Origin: Stigmatella aurantiaca DW4/3-1
GTDB lineage: Bacteria > Myxococcota > Myxococcia > Myxococcales > Myxococcaceae
Direction of reading: 5' to 3'
Length of the DNA: 64,000 nucleotides
NCBI RefSeq assembly: GCF_000165485.1
Contig: NC_014623.1
Location: forward strand, 1,259,501 to 1,323,500
Both the position numbers and the translations under genes were made by a program. This document shows, one piece after another, positions 10,179 to 19,217 of this stretch. The notes under the pieces are model-generated. The model saw only the letters and a program-made list of their open reading frames with translations, was not told the origin of the DNA and did not search any database. Numbering within the stretch: position 1 is the first letter of the stretch; each line of letters begins with the position of its first letter.

Positions 10179-12466
10179 GTCTGTCTCTTTCGACGGGAGG
10201 GACGGAAGAGGAGGTAGACGCCCAGGCTCGCCGTGGCCAGCACGGTGGTCTCCCCCAGGGTGTCGAGGGCGCGGAAGTCCACGAGGATGGTGTTGACGAC
10301 GTTTCGCCCGTGCGCCTCGGGCCCGCTGCGCGAGGTATAGGCCTCGGCCAACCGTGTTTGGGGTGGCGCGGCCGAGGCATGGAGCAGGGTCCAGGAGATG
10401 AGCCCCCCTGCCGCCAGGGACAGCGCCGCGTCCCTCCGCCGGGAGCGCCCTCCCGAGGGCTGGACCGGAAAGCGCGAGAAGATGAGGGCAAAGAGGATGA
10501 CGGTGAGCGTCTGCACCACCACCTGCGTCAGGGCCAGATCCGGTGCGCCCAGCAGCACATACACGAACGACTCGGTCAGCCCCACCACGCTCAACGCCAT
10601 GAGGGCGGTGAGCACCGAGCGCGTCATCACGGCCAGGCCCGTGGCCAGCACCAGCAGCGCCAGCACCGCCGCCTCATGGAAGTGGAGCGTCCGTTTCAGC
10701 CCCTCGGGAATGCCCAGCCGCAGCATGAGGGGCAGCGCGAGCAGGCCCGCCACCGCGGCCACCGTGATGAAGGTGTAGCGGTACAGCGAGCCGTTCTGAA
10801 GCCTCCCCGTCGCGAAGTCCGCCAGCCGGCGCAAGCCAGAGAGGCTCAGCCCATAGAGCCGTGAGGGCCCCCAGCGCTCCAGGTGCAGCGTCTCCAGGGC
10901 TCCGCGCAGCGGCTCCCGGAGCGCGAAGACGGCGCCTCCCAGGACGAGGCTGGCGGCACTCAACCCCACCTCCGGCGTCAGCCCGTGCCAGAGCGTCAAC
11001 TCCAGGTGGCCACCGTCCGGACCCGAGATGGCGCGCGCGGCTCCCGCAAGCAGGGGCTCGGCCCACCCCGGCGCGAGGCCCAGCACGCCCCCGCAGACGG
11101 CGAGCACCAGCGGGGGCCCCCACAGGGAGGGCGAGGCCTCATGCGCATTCCGTGTTGCTTCGCTTCGAGGGCCCAGGAAGGGGCGCAGGCCCACCCGAGG
11201 CGCCGCGCCCACCAGCAGCACGAACCCCACCGCCGTGCCCATGGCCAGCCCCCAGCCTCCCGGCTCGTGCCGCGAAGCCCCGTAGACGAGCTCCTTGCCG
11301 ATGAAGCCAAAGAGCGGGGGAAGCCCCGCCATGGACAGCGCCGCCAGCCCCGCCGCACTCGCCGTGAAGGGCATGGCCTGTCGCAGCCCTCCCAGCTGGG
11401 GCAGCTCCCGGGTGCCCGTCGCATGGTCCACCGCGCCCGTCACCAGGAAGAGGGCACCTTTGTAGAGGGCGTGCGCCGTGAGGAATACCACCAGCGCCTG
11501 GGCGGCCCCGGGCGTGCCCAGCCCCAGCAGCAGCACCAGCGTGCCCAGGACGCTCACCGTCGCATAGGCAAGCACGCGCTTGAGGTCCGTGTGGCCGAAC
11601 GAGAGCAGCGCGCCTCCCACCATCGTCACCAGCCCCACGGTGATCAGCGCGCCCGTCCACACCGGCGTGCCGCCCAGCACGGGGGAGAGCCGGGCCAGCA
11701 GGTACACGCCAGCCTTCACCAGGGTGGCCGCATGCAGGTAGGCGCTGGCGGGGGTGGGCGCCGCCATCGCCGACGGGAGCCAGAAGTGGAAGGGCACCTG
11801 GGCGGACTTGGTGAAGGCGCCTCCCAGCACCAGCAGCAAGATGGCCAAGGACAGGGGGCCCTCGCGCAAAGCGGGCCCCGCCGCGTGCAACTCGGAGAGG
11901 GTGAGCGTTCCTGCCACCCAGCCCATCAGCAGCAGCCCCAGCAGCAGGGCTTGCCCTCCCAGGGCCGTGACCACCAACGCGCGCAGGGCCGCCTGGCGCG
12001 CTTCCTCCTGCTCGCTGTCATGGCCGATGAGGAAGAAGGAGCTCACGCTGGTGAGCTCCCAGCAGGCGAACAGGAGCAGGGCGTTGTCGGCGAGGACGAG
12101 CCCCAGCATGGAGGCCATGAAGAGCAGCAGCCAGCCCAGGAAGCTCCCCAGCCGGGGGGAGTCCTGGAGGTAGGCCCCCGCGTAGAGGACGATGAGGGTG
12201 CCCAGCCCGGTGATGAGCAGGGCCATGAGGAGGCTCAGGCCATCGGCGCGCAAGGTGAGCGCGACGTCCAGCTCGGGCACCCAGGCGGCATGAAAGGATG
12301 GAGGCGTCCCGGAGAGGGCCTCCGGCACGAGCGAGGCCAGCCACACCGTGAGGCTCAAGGGGACGAGGCTCAGCGACACACTCGCGCCGCGACGGCTCAC
12401 CCGGACGAGCAGGGGCGCCAGCGCGGCGGTGACCAAGCTGCTGAGAAGGATGGCGAGCAGTGCCAT
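10175..12466 (-). CDS. mrpA: Mrp Na+/H+ antiporter subunit A
   Basis: This 763-residue protein is the largest Mrp subunit. It has an N-terminal NuoL/MrpA-type region (LLFACWELTSVSSFFLIGHD, conserved Glu; VPFHFWLPSAMAAPTPASAYLHAATLVKAG), then MbhD/DUF4040 (LTALMALSVVGLTESFVYVL; GAPDLALTQVVVQTL) and MbhE-like (NTILVDFRALDTLGE) segments at the C-terminus. It is the first gene of the operon. The complex exchanges cytoplasmic Na+ (or K+) for protons and gives alkali and salt tolerance. The upstream gap to bfr is 174 bp and probably holds the operon promoter. Confidence 0.95.
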   Translation of the reverse strand: MALLAILLSSLVTAALAPLLVRVSRRGASVSLSLVPLSLTVWLASLVPEALSGTPPSFHAAWVPELDVALTLRADGLSLLMALLITGLGTLIVLYAGAYLQDSPRLGSFLGWLLLFMASMLGLVLADNALLLFACWELTSVSSFFLIGHDSEQEEARQAALRALVVTALGGQALLLGLLLMGWVAGTLTLSELHAAGPALREGPLSLAILLLVLGGAFTKSAQVPFHFWLPSAMAAPTPASAYLHAATLVKAGVYLLARLSPVLGGTPVWTGALITVGLVTMVGGALLSFGHTDLKRVLAYATVSVLGTLVLLLGLGTPGAAQALVVFLTAHALYKGALFLVTGAVDHATGTRELPQLGGLRQAMPFTASAAGLAALSMAGLPPLFGFIGKELVYGASRHEPGGWGLAMGTAVGFVLLVGAAPRVGLRPFLGPRSEATRNAHEASPSLWGPPLVLAVCGGVLGLAPGWAEPLLAGAARAISGPDGGHLELTLWHGLTPEVGLSAASLVLGGAVFALREPLRGALETLHLERWGPSRLYGLSLSGLRRLADFATGRLQNGSLYRYTFITVAAVAGLLALPLMLRLGIPEGLKRTLHFHEAAVLALLVLATGLAVMTRSVLTALMALSVVGLTESFVYVLLGAPDLALTQVVVQTLTVILFALIFSRFPVQPSGGRSRRRDAALSLAAGGLISWTLLHASAAPPQTRLAEAYTSRSGPEAHGRNVVNTILVDFRALDTLGETTVLATASLGVYLLFRPSRRKRQT

Positions 12467-12640
12467 GGGCGGGACGTCGAGGCCAGGCTGCGGCGCCTGG
12501 GGCTCAGACGCGGGAGGGGTGGAAGTGAGCCGCCTCGGGAGGCTACTCGGAGCTTCGCACCCGGCCTGGGCTCTTCACCGGCTCATGTCCGGTACTCGCC
12601 ATGCGGCGGCCGTGAGGACGCGGCCCTGCCGCCGGGGCCC

Positions 12641-13117
12641 TCAACTCTCTTTTTTGATCTGCTGGGCGAGGTAGTTCGTCTCGCCCACCTGCTTCATCAG
12701 CTCGACCTGGGCCTCGAGCCAATCGATGTGCTCCTCGGTGTCCTCGAGGATGCGCTCCAGCAGCTCCCGGCTTCCGTTGTCCGAGCGCTTGCGGCACTCC
12801 TCGATTCCCTCGTTGAGGGTCTTCTGCGAGGCCAGCTCCAGGCTCAGGTCCAGGCGGATCATCTCGGGGATGCTCTCGCCCACGTTCACCTTGCCCAGCC
12901 GCTGCAGGTTGGGAAGCCCCTCCAGGAACAGCACCCGCTTGATGAGCCGGTCGGCGTGCTTCATCTCGCCAATCGACTCGTCGTAGATCTTCTTCGCGAG
13001 CCGGTCATACCCCCAGTTCTCCGCGATGCGCGCGTGGAGGAAGTACTCGTTGACCGCCGTCAGCTCGTTGGTCAGGACATCATTGAGCAGCTTGATGACT
13101 TCCGGATCGCCTTTCAT
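12641..13117 (-). CDS. bfr: bacterioferritin
   Basis: This 158-residue four-helix ferritin-like protein is a cytoplasmic iron store. Visible ligands match Bfr: Glu18, Glu51 and His54 in the ferroxidase centre, Met52 for the shared heme, and the later LELASQKTLNEGI and EDTEEHIDWLEAQ helices with the remaining Glu/His ligands. The ATG at 13117 was chosen because it starts the conserved MKGDPEVIKLLN; it overlaps the bfd stop by 4 nt. It is transcribed with bfd behind a Fur-like site. Confidence 0.96.
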   Translation of the reverse strand: MKGDPEVIKLLNDVLTNELTAVNEYFLHARIAENWGYDRLAKKIYDESIGEMKHADRLIKRVLFLEGLPNLQRLGKVNVGESIPEMIRLDLSLELASQKTLNEGIEECRKRSDNGSRELLERILEDTEEHIDWLEAQVELMKQVGETNYLAQQIKKES

Positions 13118-13353
13118 GGTGCCGCGGACGCTAACTGGGGCGTCCGGGCAGCACAACCCTCGCGGCAGGCTGACTTGGTGCCTGCTGCATGACACTTGGA
13201 CTCCACCAGCATCTGCGCAAGCTGGTCTTGACACCCTCCGCAGCTGGTTCCCGCCCCACAGGCTTCTCCCAGGTCTTCTACCGTTCTCGCTCCCTCGGAG
13301 ATGTGGGCGCGGATGAGCCGATCCGAGACGACATGACAGAGGCAAACAATCAT
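13114..13353 (-). CDS. bfd: bacterioferritin-associated ferredoxin (BFD-like [2Fe-2S] protein)
   Basis: This 79-residue protein contains the BFD ligand pattern C4-x-C6 and C38-x-x-C41 (CGAGTSCGGCQ), which binds a [2Fe-2S] cluster. In characterised systems Bfd feeds electrons to the bacterioferritin heme so that stored iron is released. The C-terminal tail is about 15 residues longer than typical Bfd and adds two cysteines. The gene is translationally coupled to bfr downstream. Confidence 0.93.
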   Translation of the reverse strand: MIVCLCHVVSDRLIRAHISEGARTVEDLGEACGAGTSCGGCQDQLAQMLVESKCHAAGTKSACREGCAARTPQLASAAP

Positions 13354-13360
13354 GCCGCAA

Positions 13361-13376
13361 TGATAATGAGAATAGG
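13361..13376. promoter_or_regulatory. Fur-box-like site upstream of bfd-bfr
   Basis: TGATAATGAGAATAGG contains two adjacent hexamers (GATAAT, GAGAAT) close to the NATWAT units of the classical Fur box; the third unit is poor. It ends 8 bp from the bfd start codon, where binding would block transcription or initiation. Iron control of bfd/bfr is well established in other bacteria; here it is inferred. Confidence 0.45.
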
Positions 13377-13446
13377 TTTCAAAAATCTAGAGGGGGAGAT
13401 GTAGGTTTTAGCGGAGTGTTCCGCTCTGGGCGGATCCGAGAGGGGG

Positions 13447-13495
13447 AAAAAGCGAAGGCGGTCGAGGGAGCGTTGGAACGCTCACCTGACCGCCT
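13447..13495 (-). terminator. intrinsic terminator of the chitinase gene
   Basis: AGGCGGTC at 13456-13463 pairs with GACCGCCT at 13488-13495, enclosing a second stem (GAGCGTT/AACGCTC, 13468-13474 and 13477-13483). On the minus strand the stem is followed within a few bases by five T residues (A-run at 13447-13451 on the plus strand). It lies about 30 bp past the chitinase stop. Confidence 0.8.
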
Positions 13496-13524
13496 GCTCA
13501 CACCTTCATCGAGAAGAGAACGTC

Positions 13525-14970
13525 TCAGCAGCCGCCGAGCGACTCCCAGGGGCCCCACTCGACGCCGCTGGGGACTTCGTTCTGGGTCCACCACTTCGCG
13601 CGCCACAGCTTGCCGCTGTAGGTGGCCTTGTCGTCCTTGACGTAGACCTGGGTGGACTGCCACGCGGCCACCCCGGCGCAGTTGCCGCCCGTGCCGCCCG
13701 TCACCGAAATGGAGACCGTGCCGGAGACCGTCGAGGCCCCGCCATTGTCCGTGGCCCGGGCCGTCAGCGCGTAGCTGCCGCCCGCCGTCGGCTTCCAGGT
13801 GATGCTGTAGGGCGACGAGGTGTCCTCTCCCACTTTGGTGGCGCCCGCGAAGAACTCGACCCGGGCGATGGTCCCATCGGTGTCGGCGGCGTTGGCCGAC
13901 AGGGTGAGGGTGCTTCCGAGGGCGTAGGAGGCTCCCGAGGAGGGGGCGGTGAGGCTGACGGACGGGGGCTTGTTGGTCGTTCCCCCCTGGACCACCTGGT
14001 AGATGGCATGGAGCAGCGAGGTGCTGGTGCTCTGGGTGTCCTGGGAGATTTCCCAGATCATCACGCCGCCGCCCTGCTGGCTGCCGAGCCGGGCCTTCGC
14101 CTGGATGGTGGCGATGCCGTTGTAATAGATGTCGCCCACGTTGTCCTTGTTGGGGGCCTGGGCGTCCATCTGGACGAGCTGGGCGTAGGTGTAGGCGGAG
14201 GACTGCGAGCGGCCATAGAACGGCACCCCCAGCACGGCCTTGCTCTGGGGCAGCCCGCGGCCCTTCCAGTAGTTCAGCGCTTGCACGGCGGTGTCATACG
14301 TGGAGTGCGGGTAGCCCGCGTCGTAGGCCATGATGTTGAGGAAGTCGACGTCGTTGAACGAGGACGAGGGGATGCCCTCACCGCCGTAGGCGGCCACGAC
14401 CGCCGCGGTGAGCAGCTTGCCGCGGGCGTGGAGCGCCGCGCCCAGCTCCCGCGTCAGCGCCCCGAAGTTCGTGGCCGAGGCCCCGGCCTCTGGCCACTCC
14501 CAGTCGATGTCCACGCCGTCCAGCCCCGCCTGCTCCACGAAGTTCACCAGGTTGGTGACGAACGTGGCCCGGGTGCTCGGGTTGGCGGCCAGCTGCTCGA
14601 AGGGCGCATCGTTGCCGTCCATCCAGCCGCCCACCGCGACGAGCACCTTGACGTTCCGGGCCCGCGCCGACTGGACGAGCGCCTGGAGCCGGCCGTCCCC
14701 GGGGCTCAGCCCGGTGATGCCCCCCTGGGCGGTGGGCAGCAGGAAGGCATAGATGATGTGGGAGAGCTTGTCGTACTGGATGGCGTTGACATCCCCCTGC
14801 CAGGTAGGGAAGTAACCAACGACCTTGGTGGTGAGGGCTTGCGCCTCCACGGTGGCGGTGGGGTGCTCCAGGGAAGAATCGAGGGAGTCTGGCTGTCCGG
14901 CGCAGGCCAACAGCGTGGCCAGCAACGCGGACCCAGCGGCCAGGGATCGGGACAGCAGTGGGATGCGCAT
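13525..14970 (-). CDS. GH18 chitinase lipoprotein with carbohydrate-binding module
   Basis: This 481-residue protein begins with a lipoprotein signal (ALLATLLAC, Cys23), followed by a GH18 barrel with VLVAVGGW and the catalytic DGVDIDWEWPE (Asp151, Asp154, Asp156, Glu158). A bacterial Ig/cadherin-like domain follows (PPSVSLTAPSSGASY to about 430) and then a C-terminal CBM5/12-type chitin-binding module (WQSTQVYVKDDKATYSGKLW...). It should hydrolyse chitin by substrate-assisted retention at the cell surface or outside. The ATG at 14970 was chosen because AGGAGG lies 12 nt upstream. It is monocistronic and divergent from the TadE operon. Confidence 0.93.
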   Translation of the reverse strand: MRIPLLSRSLAAGSALLATLLACAGQPDSLDSSLEHPTATVEAQALTTKVVGYFPTWQGDVNAIQYDKLSHIIYAFLLPTAQGGITGLSPGDGRLQALVQSARARNVKVLVAVGGWMDGNDAPFEQLAANPSTRATFVTNLVNFVEQAGLDGVDIDWEWPEAGASATNFGALTRELGAALHARGKLLTAAVVAAYGGEGIPSSSFNDVDFLNIMAYDAGYPHSTYDTAVQALNYWKGRGLPQSKAVLGVPFYGRSQSSAYTYAQLVQMDAQAPNKDNVGDIYYNGIATIQAKARLGSQQGGGVMIWEISQDTQSTSTSLLHAIYQVVQGGTTNKPPSVSLTAPSSGASYALGSTLTLSANAADTDGTIARVEFFAGATKVGEDTSSPYSITWKPTAGGSYALTARATDNGGASTVSGTVSISVTGGTGGNCAGVAAWQSTQVYVKDDKATYSGKLWRAKWWTQNEVPSGVEWGPWESLGGC

Positions 14971-15020
14971 CAAAGCAGGACGCCTCCTGAGGGTGGACGA
15001 ACCTCCCCCTAGAGGCCTCC

Positions 15021-15046
15021 CCTTTTCTTTTCGGGTCAAGAAAAGG
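15021..15046. promoter_or_regulatory. 9-bp inverted repeat in the chitinase leader
   Basis: CCTTTTCTT (15021-15029) and AAGAAAAGG (15038-15046) form perfect arms around an 8-nt loop, 50-76 bp upstream of the chitinase start. An AT-rich stretch (15075-15115), rare in this genome, lies just beyond and probably contains the divergent promoters. The repeat could be an operator or an mRNA 5' hairpin. Confidence 0.4.
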
Positions 15047-15175
15047 CGGCAAAGGCCGTGGAACCCGGATTCATTCTGGTTTCGCACATTTTACAATAAT
15101 TTGGAAAACGGTTAATCCTGGAATGGCCAGTAGACCGATAGAACGGGAACGGGCCGTGAACGAAAGTACCGGACC

Positions 15176-15937
15176 ATGTTGAGGAAGAGGACGCGTCCCG
15201 CGGACCCCCAATCCGGTCAGGCGATGGTGGAGGCGGCGCTGACGCTTCCGCTGACGGTGTTCCTCATCCTCGGCACGCTCCAGTTCTTCCTGCTGCTCCA
15301 GGCGCGGCTGCTGACGGAGTACGCGGCGTTCCGCGCGGTGCGCACCGGCAGCGTCAAGCACGGGGACTGCGAGGCGATGACCCACGCGGCCATTGCGGCG
15401 CTGCTGCCAGCGTTCACCCGGACCGACTCCGCGCGCCGGCTCGGGGAGGCCTTCTACGCCCACAAGGACAACCTGTACCAGCCGCAGAAGGACTCGGGGC
15501 ACAGCGGCGCCATCGTGTGGATCTCCCGCGAGCGCCCCCTGCGCGCCGAGCTGCGCGAGGACGAGGAAGAGTCCTTCGATGATCCGGCCCGCTACACCCG
15601 CATGGCGGACGTGGTGCGCCTGGAGGCGCGCCTCATCTTCTGGTTTCCCATGCGGATTCCCTTCGCCAACTGGGTCCTGGGCCGGATGATCCTCGCGGAC
15701 ATGGGGCTGCGCAATTACAACCACGTCAATCCGCTCATGCCCACCCAGGTGGCCCAGTGGACGCGCCAGACGGCCTTCTCCCTGGAGGAGGCCCTGGGCG
15801 CGGAGATGCTCCAGCGCGCCGATCGGAAAGAATACGTCTTCCCCCTCCAAGCCAACTACTCCATGCGGATGATGACCCCGCCCCGCCCCCAGCACTTCCA
15901 GACACAGAACTGCGCGCCCGCGCCGGGGACGCCATGA
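15176..15937 (+). CDS. TadE-like pseudopilin/pilus assembly protein 1
   Basis: This 253-residue protein has an N-terminal TadE motif: a short basic leader, then GQAMVEAALTLPLTVFLILG running into one membrane helix, and a large extracytoplasmic domain. The Glu after the cleavage-like Ala/Val segment is typical of TadE/TadF prepilin-like proteins. It is the first gene of a tight four-gene unit; its stop overlaps the next start (ATGA at 15934). No Tad ATPase, secretin or prepilin peptidase is encoded nearby. Confidence 0.8.
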   Translation: MLRKRTRPADPQSGQAMVEAALTLPLTVFLILGTLQFFLLLQARLLTEYAAFRAVRTGSVKHGDCEAMTHAAIAALLPAFTRTDSARRLGEAFYAHKDNLYQPQKDSGHSGAIVWISRERPLRAELREDEEESFDDPARYTRMADVVRLEARLIFWFPMRIPFANWVLGRMILADMGLRNYNHVNPLMPTQVAQWTRQTAFSLEEALGAEMLQRADRKEYVFPLQANYSMRMMTPPRPQHFQTQNCAPAPGTP

Positions 15938-17424
15938 GCTTCTCCTTGCGCTCGCGAGGCCAGGCCCTGGTGCTCCTGTGCCTGACGATGTTGCTCATCA
16001 CGCTGATGGTCTGCCTGACGCTGTCCTTCTCGATGCGCGTGCGCGAGAAGATGGAGGCCCAGAGCGTGGCGGACCTGGCGGCCTACAGCGGCGCGGTGGC
16101 CACCGCGCGCACCTTCAACAGCATTGCCCTCATGCGCCGGGCGCAGACCGGCCACCTGGTGGCCGCGTCCGCGACGATGAGCCTCATCAGCTGGACCAGC
16201 ATGATGCGCGCCAACCTCAACGTCGCCCGCAGCGCGCTCCAGCCCTGTCCCGCCGCCGTCGAGGCCTTGAGGACCTTGAACGAGCAGAACGCGGAGATTG
16301 AACTGAAGTGGCACGAGATGGACGCGCGGGCCGGGGTGCAGGCCTACAACATCCACCTGCTGGGCGGCCACCTGGGCAGCATGCAGGGCATGATGTTCGA
16401 GCAGCTGAAGGAGTCCGTCGGCGGGGGGCGGAACTCCTTCACCCAGCAGATGGCGGACATGGCCTCGAAGGGCAGCCGCTTTCCAGGCGAGCTGCACGCG
16501 GGCCTCACGCCCGTGTCCGTGGGCGAGTTGGTGTACGCCACCTCCGCTGGCTACGACCACGCCCTCGACATGGCGATGGCCACCCGGGGCCACGAGTTCA
16601 TCACCCGCCGCCAGGGCCTGCCGGAGTTCAATGGCACCCAGGGCATCCTGGGGGCGCTGAGCGCGGCCGGCGGTCAGTTGCGCGTCATCCGCGGGGGCGG
16701 GAGCGCCTACTGGGGCAAGACGCGAGGCCACGGAGGACGGGCCGACTCCCCCTACTTCACCTGGGCGGAGGACCACGCCTTGGTGGAAGTGACCTTCCCG
16801 GGCTGTGCCCCCCTGCGCACGAATGCCTGGGCATTCGTGAAGGCGACGGACTTTCAGGACGAGACCGACGAGCACGCGTGGAGCTCTCCCGTGCCGGGGA
16901 TTGGCAAGGAGGATCCGGGCCTGGAGAAGCAGTACCGGCACACGCTCTTGCCCTGCTGGCCGAGGCGCTATTGCCCGAGCACCTTCATCGGGGGCATGGC
17001 GTACAACACGGGCGACCAGGAGGACGGGAACGTCTGGGCCCAGCCGAAAATCTTCGCGCTCGCCCAGCGGGACTACAAGGTCCGCGGGAGCGCGAGCGAC
17101 CCCTGGAACCTGCGGTTCAACTTCCACTTCTCGCCAGAGGGCAGCAGCGCGTTCGACAACCACGGCCTGGAGCTGGCCGATGGCACGGACATCAGCGTGC
17201 AGTCCGCGCTGGCCACCGGGCTGGCCTATTACCACCGGCGCGGGCACTGGAACGAGCCGCCCAACCTCTGGAATCCCTTCTGGCGCGCCACCCTCGTCTC
17301 GGCGGACATCGATTCAGGCGGCAACCTGCTGCGGGGCGGCACGGATGTTCCGGACACCGTGGGAGCCCCGGGGGCCTCGGCCTTCGAGCAGCTCATCCGG
17401 GCGGGCTACAAGGGGGTGCACTGA
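15934..17424 (+). CDS. TadG-like membrane-anchored protein
   Basis: This 496-residue protein starts with SRGQALVLLCLTMLLITLMVCLTLSFS, a single membrane helix of the TadG/Flp-associated type, followed by ADLAAYSGAVATARTFNSIA, typical of TadG-like N-domains. The remainder is a large exported domain without a recognised fold; no VWA MIDAS motif is visible. The ATG at 15934 was chosen for its 4-nt overlap with the upstream stop. It shares the last base of its stop with the start of the next gene. Confidence 0.75.
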   Translation: MSFSLRSRGQALVLLCLTMLLITLMVCLTLSFSMRVREKMEAQSVADLAAYSGAVATARTFNSIALMRRAQTGHLVAASATMSLISWTSMMRANLNVARSALQPCPAAVEALRTLNEQNAEIELKWHEMDARAGVQAYNIHLLGGHLGSMQGMMFEQLKESVGGGRNSFTQQMADMASKGSRFPGELHAGLTPVSVGELVYATSAGYDHALDMAMATRGHEFITRRQGLPEFNGTQGILGALSAAGGQLRVIRGGGSAYWGKTRGHGGRADSPYFTWAEDHALVEVTFPGCAPLRTNAWAFVKATDFQDETDEHAWSSPVPGIGKEDPGLEKQYRHTLLPCWPRRYCPSTFIGGMAYNTGDQEDGNVWAQPKIFALAQRDYKVRGSASDPWNLRFNFHFSPEGSSAFDNHGLELADGTDISVQSALATGLAYYHRRGHWNEPPNLWNPFWRATLVSADIDSGGNLLRGGTDVPDTVGAPGASAFEQLIRAGYKGVH

Positions 17425-18485
17425 TGGCCGCGCTCCGTCCGAGTCCCCGGGGCCAGTCCGTCGTGGAACTGGCGGTGGGCCTCATCGTCTTCATCACCGT
17501 GATGATGTTCGGCATCCACTTCGCCGAGGTGGGCTACCTGTCGCTCAAGGTGCACGAGGCGGCGGTCTCTCCGCTCTGGGACAGCACGGCGTTCCGGGTG
17601 CACCGCATGCAGCACCAGCCGGACAACATCGGCGACTTCAGCACCTTCCCCTCCATCGCGCCGTGGGTGATGAGCGATGCGAACCTGCGCTACCGGGACT
17701 TCGACGGGCGCAGCTCCACCTCGGGGGACCGCGATCAGGTGTCCCACGTCTTCACCCGGATCGACGGCATGCAGGTGCGGTGCGAGCGGGACGATGAGGT
17801 GGAGTTCGATCTGCCCCGCAGCCAGATGCCCGCCCTGAGGTCGCCCCGGGCGGGAGACTGGGGCTACTACCCTCCCGGCCAGGACGTGGGGGCGGCGACG
17901 GACAGCGTGCTCGATGAAATCTACGAGAACGTGGGGGGGATCAGCTGCACGGCGGAAGCCCATGTCGAGGGGCTGTCCACCTTGCCCACCACCTTCCTGG
18001 AAGGCACGAAGGGCTTTTTCCAGGCCCCGCACTCCGTGAAGCTGGAGATGAAGGCATGCGCGGCGGGCCGGACCGAGGGCGGTGTGTGCAAGGGCCGCTA
18101 CGGCATCCTCCTGGGGGACTACGGCTTCTCCGATGCCGACTTGAGTGGGCACTGCCCCTTGCAGCCCGAGATGCCAGACGTGCCCTGCGCCGAGAACCGG
18201 GCCTTCTATTACGCGGCCCGGAAGGTGTTCGATCAGGCGGGCCGCGCCGCGGGCAATGCCTCCTCCGAGTTCGCCGAGTTCTTCGTCGGCTACAGCCCCA
18301 TCGACGAGAACAGCTTCTTCATGAGCTACCGCGGCGAGGAGGATGGCTACATCGAGCGGAACACGCCGCCCGGTGAGTCCCAGGATGAGCGGGACCGGCC
18401 CCGCAACACGGGCGGTATCGACCACAAGCCCGAAGCCATCCGCCGCAACTCCAACCAGTGCTTCCTGGGGCTGTCCAAATGTTGA
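17424..18485 (+). CDS. TadE-like pseudopilin/pilus assembly protein 2
   Basis: This 353-residue protein starts with RGQSVVELAVGLIVFITVMM, the TadE prepilin-like helix with its conserved Glu, followed by an extracytoplasmic domain of about 310 residues with several Cys. The ATG at 17424 overlaps the preceding TGA by one base. It is much longer than classical TadE (about 150-200 residues), a trait shared with the large pseudopilins of the myxobacterial Kil contact-killing machine. A link to Kil is inference. Confidence 0.75.
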   Translation: MAALRPSPRGQSVVELAVGLIVFITVMMFGIHFAEVGYLSLKVHEAAVSPLWDSTAFRVHRMQHQPDNIGDFSTFPSIAPWVMSDANLRYRDFDGRSSTSGDRDQVSHVFTRIDGMQVRCERDDEVEFDLPRSQMPALRSPRAGDWGYYPPGQDVGAATDSVLDEIYENVGGISCTAEAHVEGLSTLPTTFLEGTKGFFQAPHSVKLEMKACAAGRTEGGVCKGRYGILLGDYGFSDADLSGHCPLQPEMPDVPCAENRAFYYAARKVFDQAGRAAGNASSEFAEFFVGYSPIDENSFFMSYRGEEDGYIERNTPPGESQDERDRPRNTGGIDHKPEAIRRNSNQCFLGLSKC

Positions 18486-19165
18486 GTTGCCTGCTCGTGC
18501 TCGAATTGGTGCTGGCGGCGCCGCCGGCCGGAGAGCCTTTCCAGTGGCGGGTGCCGGGGCAGGTCTCCACGGTGGAGGTGCCCGGTGGGATGAACGTGGG
18601 CGGAATCCCCATCCGGCTTCAGGTCTACACCTCGAAGGAGAGCGTGGACCGGCTGATCCAGTACTTCGCCACCGCATTTGACGAGTCGGGCTTCTACATC
18701 GAGCGCCAGCAGAAGCAGTTGGCCGCCGAGCCTCACCTCACCGCGCTGAACACGCGCACGCTGACCTCCTACACCGTCATTCTGGAGAAGGAGCCCGGCG
18801 GGCTCACGACGGTGGTGCTGGGCGAGGCGAAGATGGGTTCGTTCAAGCCCCTGCCGGCCTCGGAGCTGCTGCCCGTGTACCCGAAGGCGCAGAACGTGCT
18901 CCAGGGCGATTTCGAGGGGGCGAAGACGCTCGCCTTCCGCGTGGAAGCCAAGGAGGCGCAGGTGAGCGCCTGGTATCGGGAGCGGCTCCTGCGCGCGGGT
19001 TACAAGGAGGAGGGGCCCCTCGTGTTCCGCCGGCAGGAACAGGAGGTGCGGTTGTCCTCCGCGGTTCGCGAGGGCGCGCTCGACGTTGTCCTCTTCCTCA
19101 AGACCGCGGGGGAGCGTCCTCTGCTGGGGCCCGAGCCCGAGGCCGTGAGCCACAGCGTGCCTTGA
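18479..19165 (+). CDS. secreted protein of the TadE/TadG unit
   Basis: This 228-residue protein has an N-terminal signal (MLSCLLVLELVLAAPPAG) and no recognised domain. Two similar alpha/beta halves are apparent: one with QVYTSKESVDRLIQYFATAFDESGFY, and a later one with QVSAWYRERLLRAGY, suggesting an internal duplication. The ATG at 18479 overlaps the end of the preceding gene by 7 bp, so it is probably co-translated with the pseudopilins and acts with them in the periplasm. Confidence 0.65.
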   Translation: MLSCLLVLELVLAAPPAGEPFQWRVPGQVSTVEVPGGMNVGGIPIRLQVYTSKESVDRLIQYFATAFDESGFYIERQQKQLAAEPHLTALNTRTLTSYTVILEKEPGGLTTVVLGEAKMGSFKPLPASELLPVYPKAQNVLQGDFEGAKTLAFRVEAKEAQVSAWYRERLLRAGYKEEGPLVFRRQEQEVRLSSAVREGALDVVLFLKTAGERPLLGPEPEAVSHSVP

Positions 19166-19217
19166 GCCCGTGCGCGGGTGTGACGCCACTGCCAGAGACT
19201 GAGCTGAGTCCTCTACA

